Of a stretch of DNA of 16,138 nucleotides, positions 1 through 9,363 are shown in pieces. The notes under the pieces were generated by a model. The model saw nothing but the letters and a program-made list of their open reading frames with translations, ran no database searches and was not told where the DNA came from. Origin of the DNA: an uncultured Thermoleophilia bacterium (GTDB lineage: Bacteria > Actinomycetota > Thermoleophilia > UBA2241). How positions within the stretch are numbered: the stretch's first letter is position 1; each line of letters begins with the position of its first letter. A program made the translations under genes and the position numbers. The stretch lies in the NCBI GenBank assembly GCA_903912585.1, contig CAIWHY010000501.1, forward strand, positions 1 to 16,138. Reading direction: 5' to 3'.

Positions 1-1554
<1,554 letters not shown>

Positions 1555-1574
1555 GCAGCTTCCGGGAGCCCGCG

Positions 1575-1623
1575 GCGCCGGGTCGGCGCGCAGCGCGACG
1601 CGGCCGTAGGGGCCTGAAGGCCC
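1575..1623. terminator. Two GC hairpins between convergent genes, possible terminator
   Basis: The 109-base gap between ftsH (plus) and the aldo/keto reductase (minus) holds two inverted repeats. One is GCGCCG-GGT-CGGCGC at 1575-1589, with a 6-bp stem. The other is GGGCC-TGAA-GGCCC at 1610-1623, with a 5-bp stem. Neither has a T-run on either strand, so they are not classical intrinsic terminators. Position between convergent genes is the main argument; GC-rich DNA yields such hairpins by chance. Confidence 0.3.
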
Positions 1624-1663
1624 GGCACGCCCAGTGGCCGATGGCCGCGACGTCGTGGTGCGC

Positions 1664-2899
1664 CTACTTGTCGATGGCTACAAACGCGCGGATCTTCTCG
1701 AGCCAGTCGGGGATCGCGAGCTGCTGCGGGCAGAGCTCCTCGCAGTCGTGGCACTGCGTGCATGACTCGGCGCGCTGCGGCTCCGGCATCCAGCCGTAGG
1801 CGAACCGTGCTGCCGCGGGTCCACCGCCGTAGATGATCGCATCGTTGTAGACCCCCAGGACCTCGGGGATCGCGACGCCGCTCGGGCAGGGCAGGCAGTA
1901 GCGGCAGTTCGTGCAGTCGATGGGGCTGCAGGCGAGGTAGGCGTCACGGACCTGGCTGTAGGTGGCAAGATCATCCTCCGTCTGGGCGCCGGCGGCCGCT
2001 CGCCCGGCGCACGCGAGGTTCTCCTCGAGCTGCTCCATGCTGCTCATGCCGGAGAGCAGGAACGACACGTCTTCGTGACGCCAGACCCACTGCAGAGCCC
2101 ACTCGACTGGGGTACGCGGCGCCTCTCCGGCGGCTTCACGCCGCGCGTTGGCGGCGGACCAGAGCGCGGCTACCGCCTCCGGCGGCCGCCGCGCCAGCCG
2201 GCCGCCGCGCAGCGGCTCCATGACGATCACGCCCAGCCCCTTGCGCGCCGCGTACTCGAGCCCGCGCGTGCCGGCCTGGAACTCCTCGTCCATGAAGTTG
2301 TACTGGATCTGGCAGAACTCCCAGAGGTCGGTGGCGTCGACGACCTCCTCGAACACCGCGTACTGGTCGTGGAACGAGAACCCCAGATGGCCGATGCGCC
2401 CGTCGGCAAGCGCCTTCTCGGCCCACTCCAGCACGCCGTACTCGCGCAGCTTGGCGACGCTCCCGGCACGGAGGCCGTGCAGCAGGTAGAAGTCGACCGA
2501 GTCGAGCTGCAGGCGCTCCAGTTGCTCGCTGAAGTAGCGTTCGCAGTCCTCGCGCGCCTCGAGCTTCCACATCGGCAGCTTGGTGGCCACTTTCAGACGT
2601 CCGCGCAGCTCGGCAAGGCCGGCGTCGCCGGGCCCGCAGAGGTCGCCGGCCACCGTGCGCAGCGCGTGGCCGAGCCAGCGCTCGCTGGCGCCGTCGTGGT
2701 AGGGGTAGGCCGTGTCGACGTAGTTGACGCCGGCCGCGACGGCGCGCCGCAGCATGGCGTCCGCGGTCTCCACGTCGATGCGCCCGAAGGCGTCATCTGT
2801 CGCAGCGGCGCCCTCCGCCAGCTGCGGCAAGCGCATCGCGCCGAAGCCCAGCGCCGAGGGACGGAAGTCGATCTTGCCGAAGCTGCGCTGTTGCAGCAT
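1664..2899 (-). CDS. Aldo/keto reductase with C-terminal 4Fe-4S ferredoxin-like domain
   Basis: Predicted NAD(P)H-linked oxidoreductase of 411 residues, cytosolic. Residues 1 to about 310 form the aldo/keto reductase barrel, starting LGFGAMRLP, with the catalytic tetrad D62, Y67 (in DTAYPYH), K107 (ATKLP) and H141 (YLLHG). The C-terminus carries two cysteine motifs: CxxCxxCxxCP (C329-C338) followed by SGVAIP, and CxxCxxCxxxCP (C380-C390). This is the arrangement of the known subfamily of AKRs fused to a ferredoxin-type domain, which are common in anaerobes and of unknown substrate. The ATG at 2899 is chosen over an upstream in-frame start at 2944 because AAAGGAG sits just ahead of it and family homology begins there. 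It lies 68 bases after the nitroreductase stop and is probably cotranscribed with it. The Fe-S domain suggests electrons may pass between NAD(P)H and a ferredoxin-like carrier; that is inference. Confidence 0.9.
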   Translation of the reverse strand: MLQQRSFGKIDFRPSALGFGAMRLPQLAEGAAATDDAFGRIDVETADAMLRRAVAAGVNYVDTAYPYHDGASERWLGHALRTVAGDLCGPGDAGLAELRGRLKVATKLPMWKLEAREDCERYFSEQLERLQLDSVDFYLLHGLRAGSVAKLREYGVLEWAEKALADGRIGHLGFSFHDQYAVFEEVVDATDLWEFCQIQYNFMDEEFQAGTRGLEYAARKGLGVIVMEPLRGGRLARRPPEAVAALWSAANARREAAGEAPRTPVEWALQWVWRHEDVSFLLSGMSSMEQLEENLACAGRAAAGAQTEDDLATYSQVRDAYLACSPIDCTNCRYCLPCPSGVAIPEVLGVYNDAIIYGGGPAAARFAYGWMPEPQRAESCTQCHDCEELCPQQLAIPDWLEKIRAFVAIDK

Positions 2900-2967
2900 G
2901 ACGCTCCTTTGCTCGCAGATGACCACCAGCGACGCCGCCGCCATGCGCTCGGGGTCGCCCAGCGCTT

Positions 2968-3612
2968 CTACCTCACCCAGGCCACGAACTCCTCGAGCTG
3001 AGCCCGGCGGCGCTCGAAGCGGTTGATCGGCGCCTCCCCGTCAGGATAGCCGAGCGCGACGGCGATGACGAAGCGCTGGTCGGCGGCGCCGGGCAGTGCG
3101 GGGCGCAGCGCTTCGGGGTCGCGCACCGCCATCGCCATGATGCAGGTGCCGAGGCCCTTGTCGTGGGCGGCGAGGCAGACTGACTGCACCAGCAGGCCGC
3201 TGTCGAAGAGCAGGTAGTCGCTCTCGATCGCGGGTTCGGTGGTGAAGTAGAGCACGCAGGGGGCGCCGTAGAAGTTCGCGGGCGCAAGCGCAGCCTCGCC
3301 GCCGGTCGCGGCGAAGGCGTCACGGAGGAAGGACAGCTGCTTGGTGCGCGCCGCCAGCTGCGGCGGCCATTCGCGCGGCATGCGGAAGTCGGGGCCGGCG
3401 GGAGCCTCGCCTGTCGCCGGCGTCGGGGCTGCCGACTTCAGCTTGGTGAGGGTCTCGCCGCTCGCCACAAAGACGTGCCACGCCTGCGTGTTGGCCCACG
3501 AGGGCGACCAGCGCGCCGCCTCGAGGATCTCGCGGATGAGCTCCTCGGGGACGGGGTCGGGCTTGAAGGCACGGATGCTGCGCCTCTCGCGCAGGGCCTG
3601 TTCGAACTCCAT
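2968..3612 (-). CDS. Nitroreductase-family FMN oxidoreductase
   Basis: Predicted FMN-dependent NAD(P)H oxidoreductase of 214 residues, a normal length for the family. The N-terminus has the FMN phosphate-binding signature RRSIRAF (residues 10-16), followed by the ARWSPSWANTQAWHVFV block. The C-terminal part has the usual GLGTCIMA and VALGYPDGEAP segments. Family members reduce nitro compounds, quinones, enones or flavins; the sequence does not tell which. The ATG at 3612 has AAAGGAA five bases upstream. It lies 27 bases after the stop of the broken SDR and 68 bases before the aldo/keto reductase, in one minus-strand operon. Since the first gene of that operon has lost its 5' end, the original promoter may be lost and expression of this gene is uncertain. 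Confidence 0.92.
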   Translation of the reverse strand: MEFEQALRERRSIRAFKPDPVPEELIREILEAARWSPSWANTQAWHVFVASGETLTKLKSAAPTPATGEAPAGPDFRMPREWPPQLAARTKQLSFLRDAFAATGGEAALAPANFYGAPCVLYFTTEPAIESDYLLFDSGLLVQSVCLAAHDKGLGTCIMAMAVRDPEALRPALPGAADQRFVIAVALGYPDGEAPINRFERRRAQLEEFVAWVR

Positions 3613-3639
3613 GTCGTTCCTTTCGTTTGCGGTCGTCGC

Positions 3640-4095
3640 CTACGCGACGGGCCAGCCGGCGTCGTCGATGGCTGCCTCGGCCGCCGCCCGGTCGCCGGCT
3701 CCGGCAGGCCAGCGCGCCGCCACGAGGCGATGGCCCCTGAGGCCGTCGGAGGCCGGCGAGGCCAGCCAGACCAGCGGCGGCACGATGACCTGCGGGTCGA
3801 GCTGAGAGGCGCGCAGCTCGGCCGGCGCGTCATCGGGGATCATGCCGGTGCGGGTCGCGCCGCCGGGGAGCACGGCGCTGACGGTGACGCCCGTCCCGGC
3901 GAGCTCCTGCGCCCAGACGATCGTCTCCGTCCCAAGCGCTGCCTTCGACGGGCCGTAGGGGGAGAAGCCGCGTCGCCGCATCGTCTGGTGGTTCATCGAG
4001 ATGTTCACGCTGCGCCCCCAGCCGGCTGCGAGCATCGCCGGCACAGCGGCGCGGGCCATGAAGCAGGGGCCGTTGACGTTGGTCATGAACCCCAT
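3640..4095 (-). pseudogene. Short-chain dehydrogenase/reductase, N-terminal third missing
   Basis: The 151 visible residues are the C-terminal part of a classical SDR: the NVNGP strand, VNIS, the active-site YxxxK in SPYGPSKAAL, then TGVTVSAVLPGGATRTGMI and a complete C-terminal tail. The Rossmann nucleotide-binding half, with its TGxxxGxG motif, is absent; SDRs are normally about 250 residues. Reading upstream in frame from 4095 gives unrelated residues and a TGA at 4138-4140. No glycine-rich motif appears in any minus frame of the roughly 180 bases before the divergent Rid gene, so a simple frameshift does not explain the loss. The first ATG has no convincing ribosome binding site. The protein could not bind NAD(P) by itself. 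It was probably the lead gene of the nitroreductase/aldo-keto reductase operon. Confidence 0.75.
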
Positions 4096-4273
4096 TCTTG
4101 CCGACGACTGCCGACTGAAGCTAGTCGATGCAGATCTTCACCACCTCCAGCAGGACTGGCAGGCCTGGTCCGGTGCGCCCCGAGGGTCTAGCATCTCGGC
4201 CTGAAAGGCAAGGCCGCCAGACGCGCCTGTGCAGCGACCCCGCTCTGATCAAAGTCCACGCGAAGGAGCCACC

Positions 4274-4675
4274 GTGACGGTCGAGAAGCTCAATCCCGCC
4301 GGCCTGCATGAGCCGGTGGACAACATGTACGCGCACGTCGTGCGCGCCGCCGGCAGCGTCCACTACCGGATCGGCGGGCAGGTGCCGGTCGCACCCGACG
4401 GCGGCAACCTGCACCGCGGCGACATGGCGGCCCAGATCCGCGAGTGCTACGAGCAGGTCACGACGGCGCTGACCTCCGTCGGCCTCTCGTGGCAGGGCGT
4501 GACCCACATCTATACCTTCACGACCGACATGGACGAGTACCTGCGCTGGGAGCCGCCGATCGCCAAGTCGTTCTTCGGCGAGACGCCGCCGGCGTCGACG
4601 CTCGTCGAGGTCTCCCGGCTCGTGGAGCGCGACTGGCTTGTGGAGGTCCAGGTCGACGCGGTGTCCGACCGCTGA
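4274..4675 (+). CDS. Rid (YjgF/YER057c/UK114) family protein, Arg-less type
   Basis: 133-residue protein with the Rid fold signatures: GGQVPV near residue 35, the VTHIYTFTTDMDEY strand-helix block, and a C-terminal PASTLVEVSRL then WLVEVQVDAV. Rid proteins form trimers, and the RidA subgroup hydrolyses reactive 2-imino acids using a conserved Arg in PARS/T near the C-terminus. Here the aligned position is Ser108, so classical imine deaminase activity is not expected; this places it with the poorly characterised Rid subgroups. The GTG at 4274 is chosen because AAGGAG lies five bases upstream (4263-4268) and homology begins there; an in-frame ATG at 4229 has no such site. It is the first gene of the plus-strand module, 83 bases ahead of the first binding lipoprotein, divergent from the broken SDR. 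Confidence 0.88.
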   Translation: MTVEKLNPAGLHEPVDNMYAHVVRAAGSVHYRIGGQVPVAPDGGNLHRGDMAAQIRECYEQVTTALTSVGLSWQGVTHIYTFTTDMDEYLRWEPPIAKSFFGETPPASTLVEVSRLVERDWLVEVQVDAVSDR

Positions 4676-4758
4676 GGAGATTCGCGCTTGGTCATGCGCG
4701 AGTGGTCTTGAGATGTAGGATTCGGCTCGTACGGGGGGCGCAGCGAAGGGAGCGCGAG

Positions 4759-6465
4759 ATGGACAGGCTCAACAGGGCAGCGTCGCGCACTCGGCGGCGC
4801 GTGTGGATTGGCACTCCATCCGTACTCGTGCTTCTCGGCCTGCTGCTCGTCGCGGCTGGTTGCGGGAGCACGACTCCGGCGAGCAGCGCGAGCGCCACCT
4901 CCTCCGGCGCGACTCCGCACAAGGGTGGGACGCTGGTCATCACCTATCAGAGCGAGCCCCAAAGCCTCGATCCAGCCATCAACTGGGACGAGGGCTGGAC
5001 TGAAGAGGACTGCCTCTTCAATACCTTCCTCAAGTACTCCAGCGGGCCTGGGACGGCTGGCACGACGCTGATCCCCGATCTAGCGACGGCGATGCCGGAG
5101 ATCAGCAACGGCGGCAAGACCTACACGTTCCACCTGCGCCAGGACATCAAGTTCGCGCCTCCGGTCAGTCGCGGGGTGACTGCTGCCGACTTCAAGTGGA
5201 GCTTCGAGCGCATGATGAGCTTGCCGCTTGCGCCCGCGTCGAGCTTCTACACGGAAGTTGTCGGAGCGCCCGCCTTCATGGCCGGCAAGGCCAAGCACAT
5301 CTCCGGCTACGAGGTCCTCGACCCCTACACCGTCAGGGTCACCCTAAGTCAGCCCGACGCCGCCTTCCTGAACGCCTTCTCGATGCCATTCACGAGCGTG
5401 ATCGCCAAGGAATGGGTGGCGAAATGGGGCAAGCAGGTCGGACGTCATCCCTTGGGGACCGGGCCCTTCCTCCTCGACCACTGGACCCCGGGCCAAGAGC
5501 TCGTCATGAAGCGCAACCCCAACTACTACGGCGCGCCCGGCAAGCCCTACCTCGACGGGATCGACGTCAAGTTCTCGGTCACGCCGTCGACGGCGCTGTT
5601 GCAGTTGGAGCGCGGCCAAGTCGACGTGCTCGGCGACGGCATCGCCCCGCCCGACTTCCAGCGCGTGCTTGCCGATCCCACCTGGAAGCAGCAGGTCGCT
5701 CAGGAGCCCTCGATCGAGAACGACTACCTCTTCTTGAACACGCAGATGAAGCCCTTCGACAATCCAAAGGTGCGCCAGGCCGTGGCCTACGCCATCAACC
5801 GCGAGAGGATCATCAAACTGCTGGCCGGCACGGCTCTCCCCATCAATCAGCTCTACCCGGCCGGCCTGCCGGGCCACGTGAGCGAGGCGTCTCTGCCTGC
5901 CGACGCCCTGCATCTTTACGACCCGGCCAAGGCCAAACAGCTGCTCGCGGACGCCGGTTATCCCACTGGCTTCTCGACGACGCTCTACACGCACAACGTC
6001 GATCCGTGGCCGCGCCTCATGCAGTCTGTTCAGAACGACCTTGCGCAGGTCGGCATCAAAGCCTCGATCCGCACGTTGGACCGGGGCACCTATTGGACGC
6101 TCATCGGCCAGCCAAACAAGGTGCCCGTCGGGTTCTGCGTCTGGAGGCAGGACTACCCGGACCCGTCTGACTTCGTGATGCCGCTGTTCACCAAGGCGTC
6201 GGCCGTGCCGGGGGGATTCAACGCGAGCTTCTGGTGGAGTCCTACGGTCGAGCGCATGCTCGCGCAGGGGCAGGCGATGGCTGAGCCGGCGCAGGCGCAG
6301 GCGCGCCTCGCCCTCTTCGGACAGATCCAGAATCAGATCCTGGCGGCGGTGCCGTTCGTGCCGCTCTATCAGCCGATCCAGAACTCGATGTACTCAAAGC
6401 GAGTCGGCGGCTTCTACTTGAGCCCAGTGACCTACTACCGGCTGCCCGACTACTGGATCAAGTGA
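4759..6465 (+). CDS. ABC transporter substrate-binding lipoprotein, family 5 (peptide type), copy 1
   Basis: 568-residue extracellular binding protein of the DppA/OppA family (SBP_bac_5). The N-terminus has an Arg-rich start, a hydrophobic stretch (about residues 21-33) and a lipobox ending AAGC, with Cys35 as the lipidation site, then a Ser/Thr/Ala linker. The mature part shows the family landmarks: SEPQSLDPAINW, GKTYTFHLRQDIKF, TAADFKWSFERMM, HPLGTGPF, YLDGIDVKF, KVRQAVAYAINRE and DPAKAKQLLADAGY. The ATG at 4759 follows AAGGGAG (4746-4752) by six bases. Its stop overlaps the M42 peptidase start by four bases (GTGA), so the two are translationally coupled. It is clearly paralogous to the lipoprotein at 7632. 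No permease or ATPase gene is in the window, so it must work with a transporter encoded elsewhere. A peptide or peptide-like ligand is likely; family 5 also binds nickel, heme, sugars and other ligands. Confidence 0.93.
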   Translation: MDRLNRAASRTRRRVWIGTPSVLVLLGLLLVAAGCGSTTPASSASATSSGATPHKGGTLVITYQSEPQSLDPAINWDEGWTEEDCLFNTFLKYSSGPGTAGTTLIPDLATAMPEISNGGKTYTFHLRQDIKFAPPVSRGVTAADFKWSFERMMSLPLAPASSFYTEVVGAPAFMAGKAKHISGYEVLDPYTVRVTLSQPDAAFLNAFSMPFTSVIAKEWVAKWGKQVGRHPLGTGPFLLDHWTPGQELVMKRNPNYYGAPGKPYLDGIDVKFSVTPSTALLQLERGQVDVLGDGIAPPDFQRVLADPTWKQQVAQEPSIENDYLFLNTQMKPFDNPKVRQAVAYAINRERIIKLLAGTALPINQLYPAGLPGHVSEASLPADALHLYDPAKAKQLLADAGYPTGFSTTLYTHNVDPWPRLMQSVQNDLAQVGIKASIRTLDRGTYWTLIGQPNKVPVGFCVWRQDYPDPSDFVMPLFTKASAVPGGFNASFWWSPTVERMLAQGQAMAEPAQAQARLALFGQIQNQILAAVPFVPLYQPIQNSMYSKRVGGFYLSPVTYYRLPDYWIK

Positions 6466-7529
6466 TCGACCTCGAGTTCCTGTGCCAGCTGTGCCTGGCC
6501 TCGGGCACGTCAGGACATGAGCTCGCGGTCCAGAGAGTCGTCGCCGAGCGCCTGCGCGCGCATGTGCCTGCGGCTCGCATCGAGCTCGACACGCTGGGCA
6601 ATCTCATGGCCACGATCGGCGCCGACCAGCCCGACGCAGTCAGGATCCTGCTGGCCGCACACGCCGACCAGATCGGCGCCATCGTCACGGGAGCGGACGA
6701 GCGCGGCTTCGTGCAGATCGGCGCTGCGGGATTCATCGATGCCGAGCTTCTGCCGGGTCGCTTCGTGGTCGTTCACACGTCGGCGGGCCCGAGAGACGCT
6801 GTCGTGGGCAGGCTGCCCAACGACTTCATTCGGGAGCAAGATCGCGGCAAGGTTGTGCAGTTCGAGGATCTCTGGCTCGACGTCGGGGCAGAGTCGCGTG
6901 AGGCTGCCCTGGCCGCAGTGCAGATCGGCGATCCCGTGACCTTCGGGCCGCACTTCTCCGAGATCTCGCCGGGCCGCTACGCATCGCCAGCACTCGACAA
7001 CCGGGCCGGCGTCTACGCGGCCTTTCGTGCGCTGGAGTCGCTGGCCGAAGACTGCGAAGGGATCTGCGTCACTGCCGCCGCCACGGTCGGTGAAGAGACT
7101 TCGTTCCTCGGCGCTCGCCGCCTCACCCGTGAGCTGCATCCTCAGTTCATCATCGTCGTCGACGTGATGTGGGCAAGCGACCATCCTTCGATTACCCCAC
7201 AGCGGGCCGGCGGCGACGTGCGGCTCGGACGGGGGCCAACGGTCTGCCGCGGCGCCGGCGCGAATGAGGATCTCGGCGCGCTGATACGGGACGAAGCCGC
7301 GAAGGAAGGCGTGCCCGTGCAGGCTCGTGCGGCTGCTGGGGAGACGCTGACAGACGCCGATGAGCTGGCCGCGACGCCTGACGCAGCGACGGCCCTCATC
7401 GGGATTCCGCTCCGCTACATGCACACAGCTGCCGAGGTGGTGTCGGGCGACGACGTCGAGAACAGCGTCCGCTTGCTCACCGCGGTTGCTCGCCGCTTGG
7501 CGCAGCGCCAACGACCTCTGGAGATGTGA
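6462..7529 (+). CDS. M42 family metallopeptidase (deblocking aminopeptidase type)
   Basis: 355-residue predicted cytosolic dinuclear-metal aminopeptidase, usual length for M42. Metal and catalytic residues are visible in order: H67 and D69 in AAHADQIG, D179 in ALDNRAG, the E211-E212 pair in TVGEETS, D234 in IIVVDVMW, and H321 in YMHTAAEVV. M42 enzymes form large dodecameric shells and trim short peptides from the N-terminus; some act on N-blocked peptides and some relatives hydrolyse other substrates. The GTG start at 6462 overlaps the stop of the preceding lipoprotein gene (GTGA). The coupling implies a stoichiometric link between ligand capture and hydrolysis. The residue after the HxD motif is Gln (HADQ), where many relatives have Glu; no other departure from the family is seen. 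Confidence 0.93.
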   Translation: MIDLEFLCQLCLASGTSGHELAVQRVVAERLRAHVPAARIELDTLGNLMATIGADQPDAVRILLAAHADQIGAIVTGADERGFVQIGAAGFIDAELLPGRFVVVHTSAGPRDAVVGRLPNDFIREQDRGKVVQFEDLWLDVGAESREAALAAVQIGDPVTFGPHFSEISPGRYASPALDNRAGVYAAFRALESLAEDCEGICVTAAATVGEETSFLGARRLTRELHPQFIIVVDVMWASDHPSITPQRAGGDVRLGRGPTVCRGAGANEDLGALIRDEAAKEGVPVQARAAAGETLTDADELAATPDAATALIGIPLRYMHTAAEVVSGDDVENSVRLLTAVARRLAQRQRPLEM

Positions 7530-7530
7530 A

Positions 7531-7635
7531 ATGTCTCCTGACTACCGCACTGTGCGATTCGGGACCGTCCATCTCGAGCTTGCCGAATGTTGCGCCGGGG
7601 TGCCCTGCGCACTGCTAGGAAAGGAGCCGTGGTGA
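7531..7635 (+). CDS. Candidate small ORF, 34 residues, function unknown
   Basis: ATG at 7531 lies one base after the M42 stop, with TGGAG (7519-7523) seven bases upstream as a possible ribosome binding site. The TGA at 7633-7635 overlaps the GTG start of the next lipoprotein by four bases. The product starts MSPDYRTVRFG and contains Cys20, Cys21 and Cys26, ending GKEPW; it has no signal peptide or membrane segment. No family is recognised. The fit between the two genes favours either a translated linker that couples them or a true small protein. It could also be a chance ORF in a 102-base gap, or a remnant of a longer gene. Confidence 0.4.
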   Translation: MSPDYRTVRFGTVHLELAECCAGVPCALLGKEPW

Positions 7636-9320
7636 AACCTCACGACGCAGCGGGAGGCCGGCGCTTCGGCGCCCTTGCCCCGGCGACCATCGGCCTTGCA
7701 GTCGTACTTGCCGCGTCCGCTCTGCTCGTCACTGTCGCCGGTTGCGGGAGCTCGAGCGCACCGAACCCGTCAGCGACCTCGCAGGCCCCGCAGCGCGGCG
7801 GCTCGCTGACGACCTCCTTCCAATCCGAGCCACAGAACCTCGATCCGGCCGTCGACTGGGAGCTCACCGGCACGCAGGTGATGCAGGCGATCTACCAGGG
7901 ACTGCTGCGCTACAAGCCGGTCCCGGGCCAGGCGGGTACCCAGCTCCAACCGCTGATCGCGACCACGGTGCCCGCGCCGACCAACGGCGGCAAGACGTAC
8001 ATCTTCCACATCAGGCCCGGCGTGGACTTCCAGGCGCCGGTCAGCCGGCCCGTCACCGCTGCCGATTTCAAGTACAGCATCGAGCGCATGATGCGCATGC
8101 CGCTCGCTCCGGCGACCTACTTCTACACGGGCATCGTGGGCGCCACCCAGTACCAGGCCGGCAAGGCGGCGCACATCGCGGGGATCAAGGCAGTCGACCC
8201 CTCGACGCTCGAGTTCGATCTCCTGAATCCCGACCCCGCCTTCCTCAACGCGCTCACCCTCAACTTCTGCAACGTCGTGCCCCGTGAGTGGGTGGCCAAG
8301 TGGGGCAACCACGGCTTTGCCCGCCATCCGCTGGGCACCGGACCGTTCACCTTCGTGAACTGGACGCCGGGGCAGAACATCGTCCTTCAGCGCAGCGCGA
8401 ACTACTGGGAAGCCGGCAAGCCCTATCTCGACGGCCTCAAGTTCGCCTTCTCGATCAACCCGACCACGGCGCTGCTGGGCCTGCAGCGCGGACAGATCGA
8501 CGTGCTTGGCGACGGTCTCCCGCCGGCCGAGATCCCGCGCATGACGGCGGACCCCAAGTGGAAGCAGCAGGTCTACTCGGAGAAGGAGATCGCCGGGGTC
8601 TACCTCTCCATGAACGTTCAGTTCACTCCCTTCGACAACCTCAAAGTCCGGCAGGCTCTCTCGTGGGCCATCGACCGTGAGAAGCTCTGCAAGCTGCAGA
8701 GCGGTCAGGCCGTGCCGCTGTGGCAGTTCCTTCCGGAGGGCATGCCGGGGTCCGAGCCCGGCAAGCAGTACTACGGCTACGACCCCGCCAAGGCCAAGCA
8801 GCTGCTGGCCGCAGCGGGCTTCCCGAACGGCTTCTCGACCACCTTCTATGCCAACAACGTCGACCCCATGCCGAAGCTGGCGCAGTCGATCCAGAACGAT
8901 CTGGCGGCAGTCGGCGTCAAGGCGTCACTCAGGCTTCTGGACCGAAACTCCTTCTACGCCGTGCAGTCGACGCCGCACAAGATGCCGCTCAGCATCACGG
9001 AGTGGTACATGGACTTCCCCGATCCCTCGGACTTCGTCGTGTCGCTGGCGAGCAAGAGCAATGCGGTCAACGGCGGCATGGACAACCCCTTCTGGTGGAG
9101 CCCGCAGCTGGAGCAGCTGCTTGCGACCTCATCTGGCCTGCCACCCACTCAGCGTCTGGCGGCCTACACCCAGATGCAGCAGATCATCATGGCGAACGCT
9201 CCCTACGTGACTCTCTACCAGCCGCTGATCACGTCGATGGCCTCGAAGAGCGTCGGCGGCTTCTATCTGAGCGCTGTCACGCCCTGGTACGACCTTCCCA
9301 GCTACTGGCGCATCAAGTGA
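7632..9320 (+). CDS. ABC transporter substrate-binding lipoprotein, family 5 (peptide type), copy 2
   Basis: 562-residue paralogue of the lipoprotein at 4759. The signal peptide spans about residues 10-37 and the lipobox VAGC puts the lipidated Cys at 38, followed by a Ser/Pro/Ala linker. Blocks shared with copy 1 include EWVAKWG, RHPLGTGPF, RGQ(I/V)DVLGDG, WKQQV, DPAKAKQLLA, NNVDP/HNVDP and VGGFYLS near the C-terminus, so the pair arose by duplication. Divergence is spread through the ligand-contacting middle, which would allow different ligands. GTG at 7632 is preferred over GTG at 7629 because AAGGAG (7621-7626) is then five bases away. The start overlaps the stop of the candidate small ORF. 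The M81 peptidase follows 43 bases later. As for copy 1, no permease or ATPase gene is present nearby. Confidence 0.92.
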   Translation: MKPHDAAGGRRFGALAPATIGLAVVLAASALLVTVAGCGSSSAPNPSATSQAPQRGGSLTTSFQSEPQNLDPAVDWELTGTQVMQAIYQGLLRYKPVPGQAGTQLQPLIATTVPAPTNGGKTYIFHIRPGVDFQAPVSRPVTAADFKYSIERMMRMPLAPATYFYTGIVGATQYQAGKAAHIAGIKAVDPSTLEFDLLNPDPAFLNALTLNFCNVVPREWVAKWGNHGFARHPLGTGPFTFVNWTPGQNIVLQRSANYWEAGKPYLDGLKFAFSINPTTALLGLQRGQIDVLGDGLPPAEIPRMTADPKWKQQVYSEKEIAGVYLSMNVQFTPFDNLKVRQALSWAIDREKLCKLQSGQAVPLWQFLPEGMPGSEPGKQYYGYDPAKAKQLLAAAGFPNGFSTTFYANNVDPMPKLAQSIQNDLAAVGVKASLRLLDRNSFYAVQSTPHKMPLSITEWYMDFPDPSDFVVSLASKSNAVNGGMDNPFWWSPQLEQLLATSSGLPPTQRLAAYTQMQQIIMANAPYVTLYQPLITSMASKSVGGFYLSAVTPWYDLPSYWRIK

Positions 9321-9363
9321 TGTCTTCCTCCGTCCAGTCGCAGGCGAGAAGCGAGGTGACGCG

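Noticed and set aside
2075..3001. A 308-codon plus-strand open frame across the aldo/keto reductase
   Set aside because: Its translation matches no family and lies opposite a gene with a complete catalytic tetrad, Fe-S motifs and a ribosome binding site.
4096..4106. Possible attachment-site duplicate of the tRNA-Thr 3' end
   Set aside because: Only GCCGACG (seven bases), plus a gapped TCTTG, is shared with the tRNA end at 11312-11325. That is too short to call an att repeat, and no integrase is present.
4688..4721. Possible promoter ahead of the first lipoprotein (TTGGTC with TAGGAT)
   Set aside because: The two hexamers are 22 bases apart, too far for a sigma70-type promoter, and the gene can be served by transcription from the Rid gene 83 bases upstream.
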